63,203 nucleotides of DNA from Solobacterium sp. GTDB taxonomy: Bacteria; Bacillota_I; Bacilli_A; Erysipelotrichales; Erysipelotrichaceae. The position numbers were made by a program, and so were the translations under genes. Shown here piece by piece: positions 52,370-61,247 of the stretch; the first letter of the stretch is position 1, and each line of letters starts with the position of its first letter. The stretch lies in NCBI GenBank assembly GCA_017459725.1, contig JAFUCL010000054.1:1-63203 (forward strand). Direction: 5' to 3'. The notes under the pieces were generated by a model. The model did no database searches. It saw only the letters and a program-made list of their open reading frames with translations, and was not told where the DNA came from.

Positions 52370-55177
52370 TTACTTTCTGCGGATGATCTTGATTCCGTTG
52401 AGAATACCGTTGCCGGCAATGGCAGCGCCTCTCTTCAGAGCCTGCAGTCCGATCGGACCGAGCTTGTCTTCGCAGCGCACCATGTTGGAAGCGTCCGGAA
52501 GATCCCTGGTCAGATGAATTGCATCAAATTCACATCTGGTTGTGCACAGACCGCAGCCGATGCAGCGGTTCTCGTCCACAATACTGCGTCCGCATGACAG
52601 ACATCTGTTGGCTTCCGTTCTGACCTGTTCTTCGGTGAACGGAAGTCTTGTGTCGGCGAAGGTTGTCTTCGGGTCTGTATCGGTGTGTCCCGGAACCTGT
52701 CTGCCGGCTGTATCGAAGCCATGGACAACAATGTCATCCTTGTCGAGCTCAATGAATTCACGCAGGTCTCTGGCAATCCGCTGATCCTGTCCCGGATGTA
52801 CGGATCTGTGCATGGACTCACAGCCCTTGCGGCCGTCCGCAATTGCATCAATGGCAAATCTTGCTCCGCAGGCAACATCACCGCCGGTGAAGATATCGGC
52901 AGCGCTTGTCTCAAACGTAACCGGATCATGCACGACAGTGCCGTTCGGGTTCAGTTTGACATCTTCGCCCTTGAGCAGATCGCCCCAGACAGCTGACTGG
53001 CCGATTGCTTCGAGGACATTGCTGCACATAACTGTAATGGTATCTTCTTCGTCATATACCGGGGAGAAACGGTGTTCGGCGTTGTACACGCTGGTGCACT
53101 TCTTGAACACAACACCCGTTACTTTGCCGTTGGCAGTCAGGATTTCCTTCGGACCCCAGCCGTTCAGCACTTCAATGCCTTCTTCCTTCGCTTCGGCAAC
53201 TTCGTCCGCAGCTGCAGGCATTTCCTTTGCACTTTCAAGACACAGCATGGTGACCTTGCCGTCCGTGCAGCGTACTGCTGTTCTGGCCACATCCACCGCA
53301 ACGTTGCCGCCGCCGATGACAACGACATCACCGTTCAGCTTCACGGTATTGCCGAGGTTGACTCTCTTCAGGAAGGAAACACCGGATTCAACACCTTCCG
53401 CATCCTCGCCCGGAACGCCGGCAGCTCTGCCGCCCTGCAGACCGATGGCAAGATAGAAGGCCTTGTATCCCTGTTCTCTGAGTTCCTGGATGGTAACGTC
53501 TTTGCCGACTTCAACACCGCATCTGAATTCAACGCCCATTTCCTTCAGAACATCGATTTCAGCATTCAGTACATCCTTTTCAAGACGGAAGTTCGGAATA
53601 CCCAGTGTAAGCATTCCGCCCGGCTTCTCTTCTTTTTCAAAGACCGTGACATCATAGCCTTTTGTACGCAGATAGTAGGCAGCGGTCATACCGGCAGGAC
53701 CTGCACCGATGATGGCCATCTTATAGTCAGGTCCCCACATACCGCCGTCGTCCTTCTCGCATACCGGCAGATATCTGTTCTCCGCATGCAGTTCCCGGGC
53801 AGCGATGAACTTCTTGATTTCATCAATCGCAACCGGCGCATCCACAAGACCTCTTGTGCACGCATCTTCGCATCTTCTGTTGCATACTGCGCCGCAGACT
53901 GCCGGGAACGGATTGTCCTGCTTGATCAGCTTCAGGGCATCCATGTAACGGCCTTCTTTAGCCATCTTGACATAACCCTGTACGGCTAGGTGGGCCGGAC
54001 ATGCAGTCTTACAAGGAGATGTTCCGGTTTCATAGCAGTTGATCTTGGCATCCTCACGGTAGTTCGGATTCCACTTATCGGCACCCCAGATCTTTCCGTC
54101 AGGCAGTTCGGTCTTCGGATATTCAACTTCACCCTTAGCCGTGCACAGCTTCTGACCGAGTTTGGCAGCGCCGACCGGACATACTTCCACGCACTTGCCG
54201 CAGGCAACACACTTCACCGCATCCACATGGGCACGGTAAGCGCTTCTGGACATATTCGGCGTATTGTACAGCTGCGATGTACGCAGAGCATTGCAGACAC
54301 CGGGTGCACAGTTGCAGATGGCGACGATCTTGTTCTCACCGTCGATATTGGTGATCTGGTGCACGAAGCCGTGTCTTTCCGCACGGTTCAGAATTTCCAT
54401 AACTTCTTCGTAGGAAATATAGCGTCCCATACCGCGGTCTACACAGTACTCAGCCATATCGCCGACACCGACGCAGAATTCACCGTTGATTTCACCGCTG
54501 CCTTCACCGCGCATCGCCTGCTGTTTGCGGCAGGTGCACTGTCCTACGGAATACTTGTCATACTTGGACAGCCAGTGGGAGATATGCTCAACCGGTACGG
54601 ACGTATTTGCGTTTGTGATTGCCTTTTCAACCGGGATGACATGCATACCGATGCCGCCGCCGCCCAGCGGAACCATCTGGGTGACATTCTCCAGAGGCAT
54701 CTGTGTCATCAGGTTGAAGAACGTAGCCAGCTCCGGATATTCATCCGTGAGTTTGTCATTCATCATCATGAATTCGGCAGAACCCGGGACAAAGATCGGC
54801 ACATTGTAATGCTTATGTCTGTCTTCGCCTTCCCTGGTCATTTCCAGCATACCGACCCACAGAAGGTGATCGATCATCTTCTGGGTGTCTTCAACGCTCA
54901 TGCCGTTCATTTCAGCCAGCTGTTCGGTATCATACGGGACTCTGGTCTTCTTGAAGTTCAGCAGGAACTTTGCTTCCTCTTTGGTAAGGACTTTATCCAG
55001 CATCCAGTATTCCGGGTCATCTGTCTTCATGCTGTTGGTGTATTTCACAAGATACCGGTCGGTGATCATTGTGCCGAGCTTGAGAATCAGCTTTTCCTTT
55101 TCCTTGTCTTCACTGACATAGTTGGGATCCTGCTTGAAATCCCGCTCGTTGACCATTCTGTTCAGTTGATCTTTCAT
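52370..55177 (-). CDS. Large iron-sulfur flavoprotein, GltD-like with extra N-terminal domain
   Basis: 935 residues. Residues about 60-135 look like a winged helix, followed by a region with GQCTCRKQQ and CNCAPGVC cysteines, a ferredoxin motif CVACGKCVEVCP (about 325-336), and the GltD/DPD-type cluster domain (PCKTACPAHL to RRCEDAC). Next come an FAD site (AIIGAGPAGMTAAYYL), an NAD(P)H site (VVIGGGNVAVDVARTA) and a final ferredoxin motif CIGCGLCTTRCEF. It should pass electrons between NAD(P)H, flavin and several 4Fe-4S clusters. Too large and no glutamate synthase partner, so not GltD itself. Second gene of an operon with the amine oxidase-like gene; partner substrate unknown. Confidence 0.85.
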   Translation of the reverse strand: MKDQLNRMVNERDFKQDPNYVSEDKEKEKLILKLGTMITDRYLVKYTNSMKTDDPEYWMLDKVLTKEEAKFLLNFKKTRVPYDTEQLAEMNGMSVEDTQKMIDHLLWVGMLEMTREGEDRHKHYNVPIFVPGSAEFMMMNDKLTDEYPELATFFNLMTQMPLENVTQMVPLGGGGIGMHVIPVEKAITNANTSVPVEHISHWLSKYDKYSVGQCTCRKQQAMRGEGSGEINGEFCVGVGDMAEYCVDRGMGRYISYEEVMEILNRAERHGFVHQITNIDGENKIVAICNCAPGVCNALRTSQLYNTPNMSRSAYRAHVDAVKCVACGKCVEVCPVGAAKLGQKLCTAKGEVEYPKTELPDGKIWGADKWNPNYREDAKINCYETGTSPCKTACPAHLAVQGYVKMAKEGRYMDALKLIKQDNPFPAVCGAVCNRRCEDACTRGLVDAPVAIDEIKKFIAARELHAENRYLPVCEKDDGGMWGPDYKMAIIGAGPAGMTAAYYLRTKGYDVTVFEKEEKPGGMLTLGIPNFRLEKDVLNAEIDVLKEMGVEFRCGVEVGKDVTIQELREQGYKAFYLAIGLQGGRAAGVPGEDAEGVESGVSFLKRVNLGNTVKLNGDVVVIGGGNVAVDVARTAVRCTDGKVTMLCLESAKEMPAAADEVAEAKEEGIEVLNGWGPKEILTANGKVTGVVFKKCTSVYNAEHRFSPVYDEEDTITVMCSNVLEAIGQSAVWGDLLKGEDVKLNPNGTVVHDPVTFETSAADIFTGGDVACGARFAIDAIADGRKGCESMHRSVHPGQDQRIARDLREFIELDKDDIVVHGFDTAGRQVPGHTDTDPKTTFADTRLPFTEEQVRTEANRCLSCGRSIVDENRCIGCGLCTTRCEFDAIHLTRDLPDASNMVRCEDKLGPIGLQALKRGAAIAGNGILNGIKIIRRK

Positions 55178-55199
55178 GTCTGTTTCCTTTCCGCAGTGA

Positions 55200-56612
55200 T
55201 CAGAAGAATCTTCCGATCAGATCCCTGGACGCTGCACAGGTATCTTCCATATCACCGAAGCTGATGATTTCTCCGGCATAGTATGTATTCTGTTTGCCCT
55301 GCATCGCCTCAAGCTTGTCGTACCAGCCGGCTGCGTAATCTGCCGGGGATACATGCGGACAGTAGTATGTTTCCTGCTCATACAGGCGTTCCTTGATGCG
55401 GAAGCCGCAGAGTCTCATATCATCAATCATGGCATTGATGGTGTATTCATAGTCGGCATCCTTGGAGCCCATATGATTGCGGAGTGCATATACACAGCAC
55501 GGGCAGTCTCCCTTGAGATCTTCCCAGCGGTGATAGTAGACCATGGCATGTCCCAGACGTTCCGGCGTCATATTATCGAAGATATATCCGGAGATCGTCG
55601 GACCTTCATTCGGTTCGAATGTCGCAATGAAGTCAACATACTTCTCATGAATGATCTTTGAGAACAGTTCCTTTTCTTCTTCACGGGCATCCGCATACTG
55701 TGCAAACCAGTCAAGCGGTGTCGTTACGATCAGCTTGTCAAACTCTTCGGTTCTTTCACCCTCGGCAGTTCTCAGTGTGACCTTGATCTTGCCCTCGGTG
55801 CCATCCGCCGGACGCTCTACCTTGACAACCTCTGTATTCAGGTTGGCAGGATGCAGAAGCTTCTTGTTCGCAGCTTCATAGATGGACTGGGTGCCGTCTT
55901 TCCATGTCCAGAGACGCATATTCACGAACTCGATTGCCGTTGTGGTATCCAGATACTTCATGACATACGCCGCCGGGATTTCATCAAAGTAACCGTAACC
56001 GAATGATGTATACGGGCCGATCCAGATCTTCATGACTTCTTCAACACCGTTGAGCTTGCAGAATTCACTGAACGGAAGCGCGAGATCCTTCAGGTTCGGG
56101 TTAATGCCCTGAATCGGCAGCAGAGCATCGTCAACACCTTTGGACAGCCCCTCATAACGACCCTGGGCAACGCCTCTGTGACCGTAGCAGTCATATCCCT
56201 TGTACTTGGTATCCATGATCTCAACCAGCTTCTTCATCTGCTGCTTCAGCTTGATGAGGTCCATGGTCTTCTGCACGGACGGCTCCTTCTTCAGATCAAA
56301 CGGGAAGATTTCCTTACCGGTTGAATCACGGTACATTCTGCGCATGTTCGGACCGTCATAATGACCGACACCGCCGAACTTCTCCACTTCGTGCACGGCA
56401 TGATAGGTAATGGCGCCCATGATTGCGCCTGTCTCAAAGGAACGTTCCTCACCGTTCACCATGATTTTCGGAGACCATGATTTGCCTCCGACCTTGTTCA
56501 GTTTCTCGTAGATTGCGTAGTTGCGGTATCCCTTGAACTGCAGGTACATTGCGGCTGAAATACCCGCCGGACCACCGCCGATAATACAGATTCTTTCATC
56601 AATGTTCTTCAT
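55200..56612 (-). CDS. FAD-dependent oxidoreductase, amine oxidase-like
   Basis: 470 residues. FAD dinucleotide-binding motif ICIIGGGPAGISAAMYLQFKGY at 8-29, then YEKLNKVGGKSWSP as in the flavin monoamine oxidase/protoporphyrinogen oxidase group. The C-terminal YYAGEIISFGDMEDTCAASRDLIGRF is the second FAD contact. Substrate unknown. No signal or membrane segment. 22 bp upstream of the iron-sulfur flavoprotein gene; the pair probably forms an electron relay or complex (inference). Confidence 0.85.
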   Translation of the reverse strand: MKNIDERICIIGGGPAGISAAMYLQFKGYRNYAIYEKLNKVGGKSWSPKIMVNGEERSFETGAIMGAITYHAVHEVEKFGGVGHYDGPNMRRMYRDSTGKEIFPFDLKKEPSVQKTMDLIKLKQQMKKLVEIMDTKYKGYDCYGHRGVAQGRYEGLSKGVDDALLPIQGINPNLKDLALPFSEFCKLNGVEEVMKIWIGPYTSFGYGYFDEIPAAYVMKYLDTTTAIEFVNMRLWTWKDGTQSIYEAANKKLLHPANLNTEVVKVERPADGTEGKIKVTLRTAEGERTEEFDKLIVTTPLDWFAQYADAREEEKELFSKIIHEKYVDFIATFEPNEGPTISGYIFDNMTPERLGHAMVYYHRWEDLKGDCPCCVYALRNHMGSKDADYEYTINAMIDDMRLCGFRIKERLYEQETYYCPHVSPADYAAGWYDKLEAMQGKQNTYYAGEIISFGDMEDTCAASRDLIGRFF

Positions 56613-56733
56613 GAACTCCCTTTCTTCTGCGCCTTCGGACGCATAAGCATACTCTTCTGTTTTAATTATATTTGTTTTTTAAGCAACATGATGCATAACT
56701 TGATATTTTTTTAACAAAACGGCGAAACTGACA
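56613..56733. other. Flavoprotein operon upstream region
   Basis: A minus-strand TATAAT (about 56672-56667) gives a leader of some 50 nt with a weak GCG/CGC hairpin and GGGAG before the ATG. The sequence upstream is very AT-rich; no clear -35 or operator was identified. Confidence 0.4.
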
Positions 56734-56768
56734 AAAAGAAAACGGATACCCTGTCATCAGTATCCGTT
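56734..56768 (-). terminator. Terminator after the zinc-finger gene
   Basis: A 9-bp stem (56741-56749/56760-56768) is followed on the minus strand by TTCTTTTTG; it overlaps the stop codon at 56757. Confidence 0.75.
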
Positions 56769-57059
56769 CTCTGTAAGATATGGTGTAAGTATTTCCTCTG
56801 CTTCCGTGTATGCCGCCAGGTCTTTTCTTCTGCCCTTGAGAGGAATCCGCAGACCGCAGCGGGATGAGCGCAGTATATAGTCCGCACCGATTTCCGCAAC
56901 GGCAGAATCACCGCAGTAGATTGTGCACGGCACCACCGGACCGTAGCCGTATTCACATTCGATCCTGTTCCGTTTGCCGCACTGCGGACAAAAGCAGATG
57001 ATATTGGCACCGCCGCCGTGTGTATATTCAGCACCGCAGTATTCACATGTTTCCCGCAT
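56757..57059 (-). CDS. Small zinc-finger protein of unknown function
   Basis: 100 residues from the ATG at 57059 (GGGAGG 9 bp upstream). CEYC and CPQC pairs about 18 residues apart form a zinc ribbon at the N-terminus; the rest is a compact basic/acidic domain (LRIPLKGRRKDLAAYTEAEEIL). No family recognised. Last gene of the two-component operon. Confidence 0.65.
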   Translation of the reverse strand: MRETCEYCGAEYTHGGGANIICFCPQCGKRNRIECEYGYGPVVPCTIYCGDSAVAEIGADYILRSSRCGLRIPLKGRRKDLAAYTEAEEILTPYLTENGY

Positions 57060-57095
57060 ACCGTACACCTCCCGTTTCATTATCGCACAGGCTGC

Positions 57096-57191
57096 TTACG
57101 GACGGCGCCGGAAGAGTTTCATACAGATGATAAGACTCAGCATACCGCAGAGAACCGTTCTGCCGCATGCCTGCAGCACCGCGTTCATCAT
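57096..57191 (-). CDS. Possible 31-residue membrane peptide after the histidine kinase
   Basis: Reads MMNAVLQACGRTVLCGMLSL and onward to a basic RRRP end. Its ATG overlaps the kinase stop by 4 bp (ATGA), the same coupling used by neighbours. It has one hydrophobic span (about 12-25), two to three cysteines and a positively charged tail. No separate Shine-Dalgarno is visible. Small membrane peptides of this kind can modulate sensor kinases; here it is only a candidate. Confidence 0.35.
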   Translation of the reverse strand: MMNAVLQACGRTVLCGMLSLIICMKLFRRRP

Positions 57192-59101
57192 ACCGTTTCG
57201 GGAAGCACTATATCAGCCCGGAAGAGATCACCGTCAATGGATATGTCAAAGGTTCCCTTCTGCAGTTCCGTCAGACTGCGGGCGATACTGAGACCAAGAC
57301 CGCTTCCTTCCGTATGTCTGGAGGCATCTCCGCGCACAAAGCGTTCCATCAGTTCCTCTTCGCTGACATTCAGCTGTTCACGGGAAATGTTCTTGATGGA
57401 GATCCTGACTTTGTTATCCGGTATGCGTTCCGCACTGGCGTAGACGCGGGTATCCGGCTGGGCATACTTCACGATATTGGAGAAGAGGTTGTTCAGCACT
57501 CTCCACAGCAGTCTTCCGTCTGCCATGACATACAGCGGGGCATCCTTTACCTCCACCACGGTTTCATTGTGGCTCACAGCGAACTTTTCCGTGTATTCTG
57601 CCAATGCCTGCTCAAGAATCTCCTGCACATCGGTCTTTTCGGGATTGACGGCGATACTGCCGGAGCTTGCCTTGGAAGCTTCCACAATATCCGCCGTCAG
57701 CTTCTTCAGACGCGCCGACTGTTTCTCCAGCACTGCCAGGTATTCCTTCTCCTGCTCATCGGTATGTTCCTTCTGCAGCAGATCCACATAGTTGATGATG
57801 GAGGTCAGCGGTGTCTTGATGTCATGCGATACGTTGGTGATCAGTTCCGTCTTCATGCGCTCACTGCGCATCTTGTCATTGACCGCACGGTCCATGCCTT
57901 CACCGAGGGAATTCAGATGCTCCGCATGTCTGCGGAAATCACCGTACATCCACCGCATCTGTTTCTCCGCAATCGGTTCGTTCAGGTTGCCGGCTGCCAG
58001 ACGTTCCCCTGCCTTCAGAAGAACACCGAAACTGTAAACCGTATTCAGAAGCAGAGCGATCAGGATAACATCTCCGGCCATGAACAGGAGAGCAGCTTCA
58101 AAAGGGACATCCGATATGAATACCGCCGACTGCACAAGGACAAACAGCACCGCCGCAAGCAGCACCAGCCGCCACAGCCACGGCAGATCACCGACCGCAC
58201 CGTGTATTTTCTTCAGGATACGGGCAACAATTGTATTACTGATCAGTGTGCCTGCTTTGATGCGGACCGCCGTCGTCATCATCCAGTAATACAGAACAAG
58301 TGATATGAACATAGCCAGCAGGATAAACGGAACGATCCGTTCTGTTGAAGTGATCCGGCTGAAATCCGGAGCTGTTTCACTCATGGCCGCAAAGCCCGCA
58401 CCCAGGAGACATACAGACAGGAAGACTGCAAGATCATACGGTATACGGTCTGCCCAGGTCAGCGCAATGCCATCCTGGCCGCGCACATGCCCTGCCGCAA
58501 AGAATTCAAACAGCAGAATCAATGCCATCACAATACCCAGACCCGCCGCAATATACAGCGCATTGGCGGGATAGGCCAGACACCTGTTGTATTCCTCCAT
58601 GACCTCCCAGTATCGGTCATGCACAGTAACCGGTTCACGGAGCCAGACCGTAATGCGGCATGCTTTCCAGCCCGGTTCCAGTTCCTCAATTTCATCACCG
58701 ACCTGAATACTGTCGCTGTAGGAGTCATCCCGGCGGTAAGCCCATGTGCCTGAATAACTCTGCGTAAACGGATCCGTACCGATGGTATCCGTAACCGTCA
58801 CGAATTTCTTTCTGACATCATCCCATTCTTCAGCCGTTACACCGATATTGGAAGTGATGCTGCGGTAGTTCTCTGTACTGAGTATCCCGTCCATATACGT
58901 ATATGAAGCATCATAGTAGTCATTGCGCAGCGCTGAGATACAGGCCGGCGTATCCTGCCAGGAACTGTAATGGATGTATTCCAGACGCACGAGACCGATG
59001 ATGAGGTTATACAGCATCAAGGCTCCCAGCACACACAGCAGAAGCACACCGAGTACTTTTGCGGCCATACTGCTGCGCAGCGTATACTTATTTTCTTTCA
59101 T
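57188..59101 (-). CDS. Sensor histidine kinase
   Basis: 637 residues from the ATG at 59101 (GGAGG 6 bp upstream; overlaps the regulator by 14 bp). TM1 (about 12-35), an extracytoplasmic domain (to about 165), then five more membrane segments (about 175-375), a HAMP-like linker, HisKA with phospho-His in NVSHDIKTPLTSIINY, and a HATPase with N box NNLFSNIVKYA and GSGLGLSIA. The six-helix sensor is unusual; the signal is unknown. Cognate to the regulator encoded upstream. Confidence 0.93.
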   Translation of the reverse strand: MKENKYTLRSSMAAKVLGVLLLCVLGALMLYNLIIGLVRLEYIHYSSWQDTPACISALRNDYYDASYTYMDGILSTENYRSITSNIGVTAEEWDDVRKKFVTVTDTIGTDPFTQSYSGTWAYRRDDSYSDSIQVGDEIEELEPGWKACRITVWLREPVTVHDRYWEVMEEYNRCLAYPANALYIAAGLGIVMALILLFEFFAAGHVRGQDGIALTWADRIPYDLAVFLSVCLLGAGFAAMSETAPDFSRITSTERIVPFILLAMFISLVLYYWMMTTAVRIKAGTLISNTIVARILKKIHGAVGDLPWLWRLVLLAAVLFVLVQSAVFISDVPFEAALLFMAGDVILIALLLNTVYSFGVLLKAGERLAAGNLNEPIAEKQMRWMYGDFRRHAEHLNSLGEGMDRAVNDKMRSERMKTELITNVSHDIKTPLTSIINYVDLLQKEHTDEQEKEYLAVLEKQSARLKKLTADIVEASKASSGSIAVNPEKTDVQEILEQALAEYTEKFAVSHNETVVEVKDAPLYVMADGRLLWRVLNNLFSNIVKYAQPDTRVYASAERIPDNKVRISIKNISREQLNVSEEELMERFVRGDASRHTEGSGLGLSIARSLTELQKGTFDISIDGDLFRADIVLPETV

Positions 59102-59789
59102 TGACTGCCTCCATTTTGTAACCCTGTCCCCAGACGACCTTGATGTACCGGGGATCACTCGGATTGATTTCTATCTTTTCCCGCAGATGCCGGATATGCA
59201 CCGCCACGACACCTTCTGCCCCGACCGGTGAATCCTTCCAGACTTCCCTGTATATTTCCGCTGAGGAGAATACTTTTCCCGGAGAGCGCATCAGGGTCCG
59301 CAGAATACCGTATTCCACCGGTGTCAGCTGCACTTCACTGCCATCAACTGTAACGGTTCGGCCGGCATCATCCATCTCCACAGCCCCGATCCGGATGACA
59401 TCCGGGGTTTCCTGCACACCGCCCAGTCTTGTGTATCTGCGCAGCTGTGAGCGAACCCTGGCCAGCACCTCGGAGGGATTGAACGGTTTGGTGATGTAGT
59501 CATCGGCACCGATGTCGAGACCCAGAATCTTATCGCTGTCTTCGCTTTTCGCGGTCAGCAGGATAATCGGTATATTGGATATCTCCCTGATCTTTGCGGT
59601 CGCTGTGATACCGTCCATTTCGGGCATCATGATATCCATCAGCACAAGATCAACGTTTCTCTCCTGTATGATGTCCAGCGCCTGTTTTCCGCTGAATGCC
59701 TCCAGCAGTTCATAGCCCTGTCCGGACATGTAGATTTCCAGTGCGTGCACAATATCCGCTTCATCGTCCACAATCAGTATTGCCGGCAT
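59088..59789 (-). CDS. OmpR/PhoB-family response regulator
   Basis: 233 residues: receiver domain with acidic pocket (VDDEAD), phospho-Asp in LVLMDIMMPEMDG, Thr and Lys (LLTAKSED), then a winged-helix DNA-binding domain with the typical VQLTPVEYGILRTLMRSPGKVFSSAEIYREVW stretch (about 152-183). GAGGAGAGAG precedes the start. First gene of the two-component operon. Confidence 0.95.
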   Translation of the reverse strand: MPAILIVDDEADIVHALEIYMSGQGYELLEAFSGKQALDIIQERNVDLVLMDIMMPEMDGITATAKIREISNIPIILLTAKSEDSDKILGLDIGADDYITKPFNPSEVLARVRSQLRRYTRLGGVQETPDVIRIGAVEMDDAGRTVTVDGSEVQLTPVEYGILRTLMRSPGKVFSSAEIYREVWKDSPVGAEGVVAVHIRHLREKIEINPSDPRYIKVVWGQGYKMEAVNERK

Positions 59790-59868
59790 AATCTCTCTCC
59801 TCTTTCCACACTCTCATTGTAAAGAAACGCATATTAAGAAAACAGATTGCAAATCCTTAAGAATTGTT

Positions 59869-59890
59869 TAACCGCCGTTGTGCACGGTTA
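59869..59890. promoter_or_regulatory. Inverted repeat in the divergent regulator region
   Basis: TAACCG (59869-59874) and CGGTTA (59885-59890), separated by 10 bp, lie between the two-component operon and the PucR-type gene, about 50 bp before the latter. The spacing of about 16 bp between half-site centres suits a dimeric regulator. Whether it serves either gene is unknown. Confidence 0.4.
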
Positions 59891-59942
59891 GGCATGGACA
59901 AAAAAAACTTCCTGCATCAGAATTTAGACAGGAGGCAGCCGT

Positions 59943-61181
59943 ATGAACAGTGAAACTAAATTTTCCCACACAAGAAGAACCACAGAAGAAGCATACAGAC
60001 TGTTTTTCAATGCGCTGGGTTCCCATACCGCCGCAGCCGTTGTGGAACAGGCAGCAGAGTTTTTCGGTGTTCCCGTCATTGTCACGGATGAGCACTACCG
60101 GCTGATTCATATGTGCCCGGATACCGAAATCGGTGAGAAAGTCTACGACAGCTATCACCGGCGGTCCGTTCTCAATGAAGCGGAAATACGCCTCTTCCAG
60201 GAAACATATCTTTCCAATGTCAAATACTTCTATGAGCCGTTCTACTCGAATACGGGACCTGCCGAAGCCATGCCCCGCATCTTCGGAGAACTCCACAGCA
60301 AAGATAAAATCCTCGGACATTTCAGCATAAACCTCGGCGATCAGGAACTGTATGACACGGACATTGCCTGTGCAGCGGTATTCCAGAAAGCCATGGAATA
60401 TGTCCTGACGGAAAACAGCCGCAGCAGCGACACAAGACTGGCCCGCTGTCTGAATGATCTGCTTACATTGTCGGCAGGCATATCACTGCGCAGCTATTCC
60501 GCCGAGCTGATTGCCAAAAGCATACCCGGCAATTATGCCCTGATGGTCACCCCGATCGGTTCCTCTGCTTCCCAGCAGGCATATGCGGCCATGAAAACCA
60601 ATGAGATCTGCCAGAATGAACGCATGTTGTCTACACTGCATCAGAACTGCATCGTTACCCTGATCGGTTCAATCGGTTCGGATACATATACGGATGCCGA
60701 GCGCACGGAACTGGAGAAAGCAGCAGCCGGTCTTACAAGTGCAGGCAACAGCGGTCTTTCCACACCCTTCGCCAATCTGATGACACTTCCGGATCACTTC
60801 AACGAAGCATTCCTTGCCAGAGCTACGGGAACCGCTGTACTGAACCTGTTCACGGAAGAGATGCCGGCACCTCTGTTTGAAGCCCTTTGCCGCAGACTCA
60901 ACGCGTCTATATTCATGCATCCGGCAATTGCCAGAATCAGGGAATATGACACCGACAATGACACCGACTATTTCAAAACACTGCGCAGCTATTCACTGAA
61001 CATGCACAACAAGGAGAACACTGCCCGTGCTCTGCATATTCACCGCAACACCCTGCTGTACAGACTCAACCGGATTGCGGAACTGTTTAATCTCGATATA
61101 GAAGACGCCAGAACCGCGCTGATCCTGCTGAACAGTTTCCAGCTGCAGGACACCCTGGAAGCACGCGCCAAGTCAAAGTGA
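59943..61181 (+). CDS. PucR/CdaR-type transcriptional regulator
   Basis: 412 residues, AGGAGG upstream. Residues about 20-150 are an N-terminal sensor region (FFGVPVIVTDEHYRLIHM, GAF/PAS-like). The C-terminal 70 residues are the PucR helix-turn-helix: TLRSYSLNMHNKENTARALHIHRNTLLYRLNRIAELFNLDI (about 343-383). Such proteins usually activate catabolic operons in response to a metabolite. Monocistronic, with a terminator after it; the neighbouring esterase and ketopantoate reductase-like genes point away. Confidence 0.88.
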   Translation: MNSETKFSHTRRTTEEAYRLFFNALGSHTAAAVVEQAAEFFGVPVIVTDEHYRLIHMCPDTEIGEKVYDSYHRRSVLNEAEIRLFQETYLSNVKYFYEPFYSNTGPAEAMPRIFGELHSKDKILGHFSINLGDQELYDTDIACAAVFQKAMEYVLTENSRSSDTRLARCLNDLLTLSAGISLRSYSAELIAKSIPGNYALMVTPIGSSASQQAYAAMKTNEICQNERMLSTLHQNCIVTLIGSIGSDTYTDAERTELEKAAAGLTSAGNSGLSTPFANLMTLPDHFNEAFLARATGTAVLNLFTEEMPAPLFEALCRRLNASIFMHPAIARIREYDTDNDTDYFKTLRSYSLNMHNKENTARALHIHRNTLLYRLNRIAELFNLDIEDARTALILLNSFQLQDTLEARAKSK

Positions 61182-61211
61182 CACACCGGATCAATACTCC
61201 AAATACCAAGA

Positions 61212-61241
61212 GAACGCAGACCCGAAGATCTGCGTTCTTTT
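61212..61241. terminator. Terminator between the PucR-type gene and the esterase gene
   Basis: A 9-bp stem (61212-61220/61229-61237) is followed on the plus strand by TTTT, between converging genes. Confidence 0.8.
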
Positions 61242-61247
61242 ACTCTC

